Source: a virus
DNA length: 32,083 bases
Direction: 5' to 3' (one strand)
Virus record (IMG/VR): IMGVR_UViG_3300027859_000053
Coordinates: 1-32,083 of that record
Of the stretch, positions 14,600 through 21,408 are shown piece by piece. The notes under the pieces are model-generated. The model worked only from the letters and a program-made list of their open reading frames with translations, was not told where the DNA came from and did no database searches. Numbering within the stretch: position 1 is the first letter of the stretch; every line of letters starts with the position of its first letter. The translations under genes and the position numbers were made by a program.

Positions 14600-15678
14600 T
14601 GGCTGCAATATCAGTAACCACAGAAAATAATACTAATTGGGAAAAGTTTTGTAACTGGGTAACAAGCACAGACAACCGCCTATACGTAGGTTGGTTTGGA
14701 GTGCTAATGATACCTTGCTTACTAGCTGCAACCACATGTTTTATACTCGCCTTCATCGCAGCACCGCCTGTCGATATAGATGGCATACGTGAACCAGTTT
14801 CCGGTTCTTTACTATATGGAAACAACATAATATCAGGAGCAGTCGTCCCCTCCTCGAACGCAATCGGACTACATTTTTACCCGATCTGGGAAGCTGCTAC
14901 TTTGGACGAGTGGCTATATAATGGCGGACCATATCAACTCGTTGTCTTTCACTTCTTAATAGGAGTAGCCGCATATGCTGGCAGACAATGGGAACTATCT
15001 TACCGACTAGGTATGAGACCTTGGATCTTTGTAGCTTACACAGCTCCTCTCTCAGCAGCACTAGCGGTTTTTCTCGTCTACCCTTTCGGACAAGGGAGTT
15101 TCAGTGATGGTATGCCTCTTGGTATTTCTGGTACTTTTAACTTCATGTTCGTATTCCAAGCAGAACACAATATCCTTATGCATCCGTTCCACATGCTCGG
15201 TGTTGCTGGGGTATTCGGTGGATCTCTTTTCGCTGCTATGCATGGATCTCTGGTCACGTCCTCAATCATTAAGGAAACGACTGGTTTGGTCTCGCAGAAC
15301 TATGGTTATAAGTTTGGTCAGGAAGATGAGACTTACAACATCGTTGCAGCTCACGGCTATTTCGGTAGACTAATTTTTCAGTATGCATCTTTTAATAATT
15401 CTCGTAGCTTACACTTTTTTCTGGCTACTTTCCCCGTTGTTTGCATATGGCTAACAGCTATGGGTGTTTGCACAATGGCGTTTAACCTTAACGGTTTCAA
15501 CTTCAACCAATCAATAGTAGATACCAATGGAAAAGTTATACCTACTTGGGCAGATGTCGTTAACAGACAGAACCTTGGTATGGAAGTTATGCACGAGCGC
15601 AACGCTCATAATTTTCCACTTGATCTAGCTTCAACTGAAGCAACAGAAGTGGCTCTCGTTGCACCTGAAATTGGTTAA
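14599..15678 (+). CDS. psbA: Photosystem II reaction-centre protein D1
   Basis: A full-length 359-residue D1 with standard numbering. Visible functional residues are Tyr161 (YZ), Asp170, Glu189, His190, His198 (P680 ligand), His215 and His272 (non-heme iron), Ser264 (QB pocket), His332, Glu333, Asp342 and Ala344 (Mn cluster and CtpA processing site). Residue 130 is Gln, the form with weaker pheophytin hydrogen bonding found in low-light or host-like D1. The stromal D-E loop reads [16 protein letters not shown]. The phage copy replaces photodamaged host D1 so that photosynthesis continues during infection. No intron is seen. It is translationally coupled to hli; the next gene is separated by about 90 bases holding a strong hairpin. 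Confidence 0.99.
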   Translation: MAAISVTTENNTNWEKFCNWVTSTDNRLYVGWFGVLMIPCLLAATTCFILAFIAAPPVDIDGIREPVSGSLLYGNNIISGAVVPSSNAIGLHFYPIWEAATLDEWLYNGGPYQLVVFHFLIGVAAYAGRQWELSYRLGMRPWIFVAYTAPLSAALAVFLVYPFGQGSFSDGMPLGISGTFNFMFVFQAEHNILMHPFHMLGVAGVFGGSLFAAMHGSLVTSSIIKETTGLVSQNYGYKFGQEDETYNIVAAHGYFGRLIFQYASFNNSRSLHFFLATFPVVCIWLTAMGVCTMAFNLNGFNFNQSIVDTNGKVIPTWADVVNRQNLGMEVMHERNAHNFPLDLASTEATEVALVAPEIG

Positions 15679-15720
15679 TAGACTATTAATTTACCTAACC
15701 TTATTAACAAACTGCTTTAT

Positions 15721-15749
15721 CATTTCCGGTGTCATTAGACACTGGAATG
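15721..15749 (+). promoter_or_regulatory. Strong RNA hairpin after psbA
   Basis: The arms CATTTCCGGTGTC (15721-15733) and GACACTGGAATG (15738-15749) pair over 12 base pairs around an ATTA loop, with one bulged T and one G-U pair. No T-tract follows, so it is not a canonical intrinsic terminator. It could stabilise the 3' end of the hli-psbA message, mark an RNA-processing site as T7 uses between genes, or attenuate readthrough. It buries the ATG at 15747, which supports ATG 15771 as the start of the following gene. Confidence 0.6.
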
Positions 15750-15770
15750 GTATTGCACCACCAATACCTA

Positions 15771-16400
15771 ATGAACGTACTATATTGCATAGATGATTTC
15801 GTCTCACCTTCAGAGTGTGATGAGTTATCTAAATTTATTTTAGAGAGTGAGGACTGGGTTAAATCAGTCGGCTCTGATACATACGAAGGTACTAGCAAAG
15901 ATAGCTTGACCGGTAGGTGGGTTCATTTTAATTACCTGTACTATCAACCCGGACGGATATTAGTACCAAAAATTAAAGAACTGTTTGGCGATTGTGTTGC
16001 TCAATGCTGGGCTAACACTTTCAGAAAAGGTGAAGGTATCACCGACCACGAGCATGGTCTTGGTTTTTATACTTGTAATTTATTCCTTGATGGGGACCCA
16101 TTGATAGGAACTAATTACGCGGGAGTACTACTTGAAAGTAAGAGAGGTACTTTAATTGTCAATGACAGTATGTTGACTCATCATGTCAGACCAAACCCAA
16201 CAGATCGTGTACGTATAAGTATGGCAATGGATGTATTTGTAGACACACATGGAAAGATACATCCCCATCCAAACTTTTTACACGATGATAACCCTAATAG
16301 ATTTTATAAAATTGGCACACCAAAACGACAAAATGAGAGCTTCCATCACAAGCTTTACCCCGGAACCAGAAAAGAAAAAGGAGTATATAGATACGACTAA
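15771..16400 (+). CDS. 2OG-Fe(II) oxygenase-like protein (third in the window)
   Basis: A 209-residue protein with an oxygenase-like layout. The N-terminal lead-in is MNVLYCIDDFVSPSECDELSK. A metal-binding candidate segment is DHEHGLGFYTCNLFLDGD (His93 and His95, with Glu94 between). The distal block GTLIVNDSMLTHHVRPNPTD is followed by RVRISMAMD, giving a His (137 or 138) and an Arg (146 or 148) for iron and 2OG binding. The start chosen is ATG 15771, because the in-frame ATG 15747 and GTG 15729 fall inside the preceding hairpin. No clear Shine-Dalgarno sequence is visible. Neighbouring psbA and the riboswitch region put it in the light/nutrient cassette, but its substrate is unknown. Confidence 0.75.
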   Translation: MNVLYCIDDFVSPSECDELSKFILESEDWVKSVGSDTYEGTSKDSLTGRWVHFNYLYYQPGRILVPKIKELFGDCVAQCWANTFRKGEGITDHEHGLGFYTCNLFLDGDPLIGTNYAGVLLESKRGTLIVNDSMLTHHVRPNPTDRVRISMAMDVFVDTHGKIHPHPNFLHDDNPNRFYKIGTPKRQNESFHHKLYPGTRKEKGVYRYD

Positions 16401-16446
16401 GGATGAAAATCCATCTAAAGAACCAGAAGGAGAACCATCCTTCTAA
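16333..16446 (+). CDS. Candidate small charged protein overlapping the oxygenase 3' end
   Basis: A 37-residue frame starting MRASITSFTPEPEKKKEYID and continuing with Lys/Glu/Pro-rich sequence to GEPSF. It overlaps the last 68 bases of the oxygenase gene and extends 46 bases beyond its stop. The composition is plausible for a small phage protein, but no Shine-Dalgarno sequence or family is visible. A 7-bp hairpin (AGAAGGA/TCCTTCT, 16425-16444) lies in its last codons, so the DNA may instead be non-coding leader. Confidence 0.33.
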   Translation: MRASITSFTPEPEKKKEYIDTTKDENPSKEPEGEPSF

Positions 16447-16455
16447 CCACGACTT

Positions 16456-16500
16456 CCGTTCATCCTGTTTAGGACGCATGAAACCCAAAGCATGGAACGG
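16456..16500 (+). ncRNA. Glutamine-II ('downstream-peptide') riboswitch-like aptamer
   Basis: The stretch folds as a compact three-helix junction. P1 is CCGTTC (16456-16461) with GAACGG (16495-16500), 6 perfect pairs. P2 is TCCT (16463-16466) with AGGA (16471-16474), loop GTTT. P3 is CATG (16477-16480) with CATG (16491-16494). The conserved-looking primary motifs CGTTCATCC, GGACGCATG and GCATGGAACG fit, from memory, the downstream-peptide motif. That motif is related to glnA RNA, binds L-glutamine, and is known in Synechococcus, Prochlorococcus and marine phages upstream of very short ORFs. A short ORF does follow here, with a good Shine-Dalgarno sequence. The P3 loop contains CCCA (16484-16487), complementary to TGGG (16513-16516) at that Shine-Dalgarno sequence. 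Confidence 0.77.
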
Positions 16501-16524
16501 GGCTTTGGTATATGGGAGAAACCA

Positions 16525-16566
16525 ATGGTTACTTACGTATATCGTGGCGTTGTTTACACTAAGTAA
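16525..16566 (+). CDS. Riboswitch-associated 13-residue peptide
   Basis: A short ORF, MVTYVYRGVVYTK, with the best ribosome-binding site in the region: GGGAG at 16514-16518, six bases before the ATG. The YRGVxY pattern resembles the motif of cyanobacterial DUF4278 proteins, and downstream-peptide riboswitches are characteristically followed by such tiny ORFs. A longer version starting at ATG 16492 would add 11 residues, but that ATG lies in the P3/P1 strands of the aptamer. The stop (TAA) is directly followed by the next ATG. It may be functional as a peptide or act as a translated sensor element that controls downstream expression. Confidence 0.5.
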   Translation: MVTYVYRGVVYTK

Positions 16567-16680
16567 ATGACAAAGGAAGAGAGCACCTCAGAGTCGGACT
16601 CTCTTCTAATTTGGCTTTTGACCCGTACGCGGATACTCATCAGCCGTCTAGACGGTGGGATAGACCACAAATATCAATGA
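16567..16680 (+). CDS. Candidate 37-residue protein before the capsid gene
   Basis: The ATG follows the stop of the 13-residue peptide without a gap (TAAATG). The product starts MTKEESTSESDSLLIWLLTR and ends SRLDGGIDHKYQ: a polar N-terminus, then a hydrophobic-basic amphipathic segment (LLIWLLTRTRILISRL) that could contact membrane. Composition looks protein-like and coupling to the peptide would place it under the same glutamine control. The DNA also holds inverted repeats (GAAGAGAG 16576-16583 with CTCTCTTC 16599-16606; palindrome CCGTCTAGACGG 16644-16655), so a structured RNA is an alternative reading. Confidence 0.45.
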   Translation: MTKEESTSESDSLLIWLLTRTRILISRLDGGIDHKYQ

Positions 16681-16748
16681 GTCCAACTGAGACTCACAAC
16701 TTTTTACGTACGTAGACGATCAAATATACATTTAATTTTTAGCTTATA
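16678..16748 (+). promoter_or_regulatory. Capsid gene leader with inverted repeats
   Basis: The 68 bases before the capsid ATG contain no ORF. They begin with TGAGTC (16678-16683) paired to GACTCA (16691-16696), a T5 run, then the 10-base palindrome TACGTACGTA (16705-16714). An AT-rich, unstructured stretch without a Shine-Dalgarno sequence runs into the ATG. T7 carries a strong phage promoter and a processing site at the same place, so a promoter here is expected. I could not identify a consensus for this phage's polymerase, so the promoter itself is inference. Confidence 0.35.
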
Positions 16749-17873
16749 ATGGCACATCAGGATAATACCCTAACGACTAATCTAACTCGTCAGGGTCAAT
16801 CAAATAGTACTGGTGACGCTAGAGCACTTTATCTTAAATTATTCTCAGGCGAGATGTTCAAAGGATTCCAGCACGAAGCAATAGCTCGTGACATGGTAAT
16901 GAAGAGAACTCTTAAGAATGGAAAAAGTTTGCAGTTCATCTACACAGGTAGTACAACTGCTGAGTTCCATACACCGGGAAATAGCATATTAGGTAATAGT
17001 GACGGCGCACCTCCAGTCGCAGAAAAAACAATTACTGTTGACGATCTCCTAATCTCCAGTGCATTCGTTTATGAATTAGACGAGACACTTGCACACTATG
17101 AATTGAGAGGAGAAATTTCTCGTAAGATCGGTTACGCTCTTGCAGAAAAGTATGACCGCCTAATCTTTAGAGCGATCACAAGAGGAGCTAGACTTGCTTC
17201 TCCAATTACGAAGACAAACTTCAAAGAACCCGGTGGAACACAGATCAGAGTTGGTGCAACAACTAATGATTCTGACGCTTTCAATGCAGGCAACTTAGTA
17301 ACAGCTTTCTATGATGCTGCTGCTGCCTTAGATGAAAAAGGAGTCAGTTCCTCTGGTAGATGTGCGGTTCTAAACCCACGTCAGTACTACGCACTTATAA
17401 CCGATGTAGCATCTAACGGTCTAGTTAATAGAGACGTTCAAGGATCTGCATTACAAGGTGGTAATGGAGTTGTAGAAATCGCAGGAATCAAGATCTACAA
17501 ATCTATGAACATTCCGTTCTTAGGTAAGTATGGTACTGCTTTCGGTGGAACTACAGGTAAGACTTCACCATCTAATATGGGTGACAGAATTGGTAATACA
17601 CTTGAGAACGCATCAGGTGCATCAACAGGAATCAACAACGACTATGGTACTGCCACTGAGGTAGGTGCTAAGTCTTGTGGAATTATTTTCCAAAAGGAAG
17701 CTGCTGGTGTAGTAGAAGCAATTGGTCCTCAAGTCCAAGTAACAAGCGGAGACATATCCGTTGTTTATCAAGGTGATGTAATCCTTGGAAGACTAGCTAT
17801 GGGTGCAGACTATCTAAACCCTGCTGCTGCAGTAGAATTATATGTTGGTGCTACAGCTCCTTCTGCATTCTAA
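16749..17873 (+). CDS. Major capsid protein (T7 gp10-like)
   Basis: A 374-residue HK97-fold capsid subunit of the T7/cyanopodovirus type. Recognisable segments are TRQGQSNSTGDARALYLKLF at the N-terminus, GEMFKGFQHEAI, FIYTGSTTAEFHTPGN, and LISSAFVYELDETLAHYELR. AAALDEKGVSSSGRCAVLNP and the GVVEIAGIKIYKSMNIPF block follow. It forms the icosahedral head with the scaffold and portal encoded 4.7-6 kb upstream. Immediately after the stop there is an intrinsic terminator, as T7 has after gene 10. The leader has no Shine-Dalgarno sequence, which is notable for the most abundant virion protein. No frameshifted 10B-like extension was seen. Confidence 0.97.
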   Translation: MAHQDNTLTTNLTRQGQSNSTGDARALYLKLFSGEMFKGFQHEAIARDMVMKRTLKNGKSLQFIYTGSTTAEFHTPGNSILGNSDGAPPVAEKTITVDDLLISSAFVYELDETLAHYELRGEISRKIGYALAEKYDRLIFRAITRGARLASPITKTNFKEPGGTQIRVGATTNDSDAFNAGNLVTAFYDAAAALDEKGVSSSGRCAVLNPRQYYALITDVASNGLVNRDVQGSALQGGNGVVEIAGIKIYKSMNIPFLGKYGTAFGGTTGKTSPSNMGDRIGNTLENASGASTGINNDYGTATEVGAKSCGIIFQKEAAGVVEAIGPQVQVTSGDISVVYQGDVILGRLAMGADYLNPAAAVELYVGATAPSAF

Positions 17874-17888
17874 TTTATTCATTTTATT

Positions 17889-17913
17889 GGGACCTTCGGG
17901 TCCCTTTTTTTTT
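17889..17913 (+). terminator. Intrinsic terminator after capsid gene, UUCG tetraloop
   Basis: GGGACC (17889-17894), loop TTCG, GGTCCC (17899-17904), then nine T residues (17905-17913). The 6-bp GC-rich stem closed by the extra-stable C(UUCG)G loop with a T-tract is a textbook rho-independent terminator. It lies 16 bases after the capsid stop, equivalent to T7 T-phi after gene 10. Only readthrough can supply the tail and internal virion genes unless another promoter exists. The next start codon is 4 bases past the T-tract. Confidence 0.93.
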
Positions 17914-17917
17914 ATTT

Positions 17918-18526
17918 ATGACTACTCAAATAGCAACCGATACCGAACTATCCGCAGTTAACTCTATCTTGGGTAGCATTGGACAAGCACCAATCACTAC
18001 TCTTAATTTTGAAAATCCAGAAGTATCTCTTATATATAATATTTTAGCTGAAGTAACGAAAGATGTTTTAAACGAAGGCTGGCATTTTAATACTGAGCAC
18101 CATGTAAAGGTAAGCCCAGATGCATCTGGATATATAACTGTTCCAAATAATTACTTGAGATATGATCTTTCCGATGGTCAGATGTCTAGAACAATAGATC
18201 TAGTTAAGAGGGATGGAAGATTATATGACCTTGTTGATCATACAGATGTGTTCACACATGATATGGAATTAGATATTGTTTATCTTTATTCGTTCATAGA
18301 TATACCATCAGTCTTTCAAAGATATATTATCTCCCGCGCTTCAGCTAGAGCAGCAACTCAGCAAGTGGCTAACAAAGAATTAGTAGCTTTACTTCAATCC
18401 CAAGAAGGAATTGCAAGAGCAAGTGTTATGGAATATGAATGCAACCAAGGAGATCACTCCTTCATGGGCTTCCCACATAACAGTAGCTACAACCCTTACC
18501 AACCTTACAAAGTACTACATAGATAA
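17918..18526 (+). CDS. Tail tubular protein A (T7 gp11-like)
   Basis: A 202-residue adaptor that in T7 joins the portal to the nozzle. The N-terminus LSAVNSILGSIGQAPITTLN is the classic start of this family, followed by NPEVSLIYNILAEVTKDVLN and EGWHFNTEHHV. RYIISRASARAATQQVANKE is near the C-terminus. Its ATG lies just after the terminator T-tract, leaving no room for a Shine-Dalgarno sequence. The stop forms TAATG with the tubular B gene. Confidence 0.94.
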   Translation: MTTQIATDTELSAVNSILGSIGQAPITTLNFENPEVSLIYNILAEVTKDVLNEGWHFNTEHHVKVSPDASGYITVPNNYLRYDLSDGQMSRTIDLVKRDGRLYDLVDHTDVFTHDMELDIVYLYSFIDIPSVFQRYIISRASARAATQQVANKELVALLQSQEGIARASVMEYECNQGDHSFMGFPHNSSYNPYQPYKVLHR

Positions 18527-21408
18527 TGGCAAGTATTACACAGAACATACCATCATTAACTGGAGGTTTATCTCAACAGCCAGATGAATTAAAATTACCG
18601 GGACAAGTTAGTGTTGCTAATAATGTAATACCAGACATTACTCATGGTTTATTAAAACGTCCCGGGGGAAAGCTAGTTGCATCTATTTCTGATGGCACTA
18701 ATAATTCCCAAACTAATGGAAGATGGTTCTCATACTATCGAGATGAGACAGAACAATATATAGGTCAGATCAGTAGAACTGGTGATATAAATGTTTGGAG
18801 ATGTAGTGATGGTCAGGAAATGACCGTTAATTTTAATGCAAGTACCGCTAGTCAATTAGCCCAGTACCTTACGCATAGTGATGATGAAGATCTACAAACC
18901 TTAACTCTGAATGACTATACCTTTATTACTAATAGAACTAAGACAGTAGCTATGTCATCTACTGTAGAGACTGTTAGACCTCCAGAAGTTTTTATTGACT
19001 TACAGAGTATTGCATATGCTAGACAGTACGCAGTTAATTTATATGATAACGAAACTACCCAAAATGTTTCTACCGTTACAAGGATAAGTATTGAGCTTTC
19101 AAAATCTAGCAATAACTATTGTGATAGCAATGGTGCAATGGTTGCGAGAAGTTCCAGACCTTCACAGTCAACAAGGTGCGACTCCAATGCAGGAGATGGT
19201 AGAGATGCTTATGCTCCTAACGTAGGAACTAGGATCTTTAATGTCAGTAGTGGTGCTTCTTTGACTGATGAAGCAGTCTCTGGAACCCATACATATAACG
19301 TCAGCGTTAATGGTAACAACTCAAGTGGAAGGTCAAATCTATATTTTAGAATTAGGACAATAGGTCAGTCAGTACCATTTACTGAGGGGTCTGGAAATAG
19401 TGCAGTAACTACATATCAAGCAAGATACACTACCACCTTTGATCTCCTTTATGGAGGGACAGGTTGGGTACAAGGTGACTATTTCTATGTATGGATGGAT
19501 GATGGTTACTACAAAGTAACTGTGGAAAATGTAAGTACTAGCTCAGTTCAAGCTAACTTAGGTTTGGTAAGACCTAACCCAACACCCTTTGACACAGAAA
19601 CAGCCATCACCGCAGAGAGTATTCTTGGTGATATCAGGCAAGGGATAATAGATGCTGGTAATTTTACTTCTTCTAATATTGAACAGATTGGGAATGGGTT
19701 ATATATTACGAGATCTTCTGGTGATTTCAATATAACTGCTCCAAGTAGTGATCTCTTGAAGGTCATGTCTAGTGAAGTGAAGAATGTAGATGACTTACCC
19801 AGCCAATGTAAGCATGGGTATGTAGTAAAAATAGCTAATAGTGAAGCTGATGAAGATGATTACTATGTGAAATTCTACGGTAACAATGATAGGGATGGAG
19901 ATGGAGTCTGGGAGGAGTGTAATAAGCCCGGTAGAAATATTGAGTTTAATAAAACTACTATGCCCATTCAACTGGTGAGAGAGGCGAATGGTACATTTAC
20001 AGTCTCTCAAGTTACATGGGATAACTCAGAAGTAGGAGATACTCTTACTAACCCAGAACCTTCCTTCGTTGGATACTCCATTAATAAGATGGTTTTCTAC
20101 AGAAATAGACTGGTTATGTTGAGCGATGAGAATGTAATCATGTCTCGTCCGGGAGACTTCTTTAACTTCTGGTCCAAGACAGCTACAACATTCACACCTA
20201 CTGATGTTATTGATTTATCTTGTAGCTCTAACTACCCAGCTATTGTCTATGACGGAATACAAATCAATGCTGGATTAGTACTATTTACTAAGAATCAACA
20301 GTTTATGCTGACAACAGATAGTGATATCTTAAGTCCTCAAACCGCCAAGATAAACGCCTTATCAACCTATAACTTTAACCATAAGACTAACCCTTTATCG
20401 TTAGGAACCACTATTGCATTCTTAGATAATGCTAATAAATATAGTAGGTTTTTCGAGATGTCTAACATTCTTAGGCAGGGGGAACCTGATGTAGTTGATC
20501 AAAGTAAACCTATCTCAACTATGTTGGCTAAGGATATAAGTATTACTTCAGGATCAAGAGAAAACTCAGTAGTTTTCTTTAGTCAAAAAGGTACAGATAC
20601 TATCTATGGTTTTAGATACTTTGGTACGAGCGATGGAAGATTGCTTCAATCTTGGTTTACTTGGACAGTAACTGGTGCAATTCAATATCACTGCATGCTA
20701 GATGATTCCTTATTTGTTGTTGTAAGAAATAATAATAAAGATCAGATGATAAAGATAGCCATAAAACTGGATGATACTGGGCATTTTGCCACTGTTGGTG
20801 ATGATGATTTTGGAGTACACCTTGATCATTCAATAAGTACTAGCGGTTGGACTTATAATGCTGGGACAAAGAAGTCAACTAAAACCATTCCTGATGGTCT
20901 GGAGAGTACTGCTCAATTAGCTGCTTATGATACTGATACTGGAAATGAGATTGGTAGATACGCCCCGGTAACTGTTAATGGATCCAACCTTGAAGTAGAT
21001 GGTGATTGGTCTAATAACACTTTTGTTATTGGCTACATCTATGAGATGAACGTTGAACTACCAACTATATACTCAACGACTAAGGTAGGTGATAAAACCA
21101 GAGCTGATACAAAAGCTTCGTTAATTATCCATCGTTTGAAATTTAACTTTGGACCAGTTGGAAGATATGAAACTACTCTTACTAGATTAGGCAAACCTGA
21201 TTATACAGAGATTAGAGAACTGGGACTAGCTGATGCTATTCAAGCAAGTAGATTACCTATCGTTACTGAGATAGTAGAAACAGTTCCTTGCTACGAAAGA
21301 AATATAAATTTAAAAGTAAATATTAGATCTAAACATCCATCTCCAGCAACTTTGTATTCATTTGCTTGGGAAGGAGATTATTCAAATAAATTTTATACCC
21401 GTGTCTGA
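18526..21408 (+). CDS. Tail tubular protein B / nozzle (T7 gp12-like)
   Basis: A 960-residue tail nozzle protein (T7 gp12 is 794 aa). The N-terminus ITQNIPSLTGGLSQQPDELK and the LKRPGGKLVASI segment are diagnostic. Later blocks SFVGYSINKMVFYRNRLVML and LSDENVIMSRPGDFFNFW, then GLVLFTKNQQFMLTTDSDIL and PTIYSTTKVGDKTRADTKA, match the family's conserved body. The extra length compared with T7 appears to lie in the region around residues 185-330, rich in Ser/Asn/Thr, perhaps an insertion exposed on the nozzle. It overlaps the internal virion protein A start by 8 bases. Confidence 0.95.
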   Translation: MASITQNIPSLTGGLSQQPDELKLPGQVSVANNVIPDITHGLLKRPGGKLVASISDGTNNSQTNGRWFSYYRDETEQYIGQISRTGDINVWRCSDGQEMTVNFNASTASQLAQYLTHSDDEDLQTLTLNDYTFITNRTKTVAMSSTVETVRPPEVFIDLQSIAYARQYAVNLYDNETTQNVSTVTRISIELSKSSNNYCDSNGAMVARSSRPSQSTRCDSNAGDGRDAYAPNVGTRIFNVSSGASLTDEAVSGTHTYNVSVNGNNSSGRSNLYFRIRTIGQSVPFTEGSGNSAVTTYQARYTTTFDLLYGGTGWVQGDYFYVWMDDGYYKVTVENVSTSSVQANLGLVRPNPTPFDTETAITAESILGDIRQGIIDAGNFTSSNIEQIGNGLYITRSSGDFNITAPSSDLLKVMSSEVKNVDDLPSQCKHGYVVKIANSEADEDDYYVKFYGNNDRDGDGVWEECNKPGRNIEFNKTTMPIQLVREANGTFTVSQVTWDNSEVGDTLTNPEPSFVGYSINKMVFYRNRLVMLSDENVIMSRPGDFFNFWSKTATTFTPTDVIDLSCSSNYPAIVYDGIQINAGLVLFTKNQQFMLTTDSDILSPQTAKINALSTYNFNHKTNPLSLGTTIAFLDNANKYSRFFEMSNILRQGEPDVVDQSKPISTMLAKDISITSGSRENSVVFFSQKGTDTIYGFRYFGTSDGRLLQSWFTWTVTGAIQYHCMLDDSLFVVVRNNNKDQMIKIAIKLDDTGHFATVGDDDFGVHLDHSISTSGWTYNAGTKKSTKTIPDGLESTAQLAAYDTDTGNEIGRYAPVTVNGSNLEVDGDWSNNTFVIGYIYEMNVELPTIYSTTKVGDKTRADTKASLIIHRLKFNFGPVGRYETTLTRLGKPDYTEIRELGLADAIQASRLPIVTEIVETVPCYERNINLKVNIRSKHPSPATLYSFAWEGDYSNKFYTRV

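Noticed and set aside
15675-15689. TTAATA-GAC-TATTAA inverted repeat at the psbA stop
   Set aside because: It is short, made only of A-T pairs and expected by chance in this AT-rich DNA.
16492-16566. A longer, 24-residue version of the riboswitch peptide
   Set aside because: The upstream ATG is part of the conserved GCATGGAACGG aptamer strand; the ATG at 16525 has a well-spaced GGGAG and is preferred.
16478-16570. A 30-codon frame starting MKPKAWNGALVYG
   Set aside because: Its ATG lies in the P3 stem of the riboswitch, it has no Shine-Dalgarno sequence, and it runs in another frame through the better-supported peptide MVTYVYRGVVYTK.
16745-16750. TATAAT at the capsid start as a host-type -10 box
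   Set aside because: It overlaps the start codon itself, so it could not make a message carrying that start, and no matching -35 box was seen.
17886-17900. ATTGGGACC resembling the start of the reported Syn5 RNA polymerase promoter (ATTGGGCACC...)
   Set aside because: The bases are part of the terminator stem and only the first six match; no other convincing match to that promoter was noticed in the intergenic spaces.
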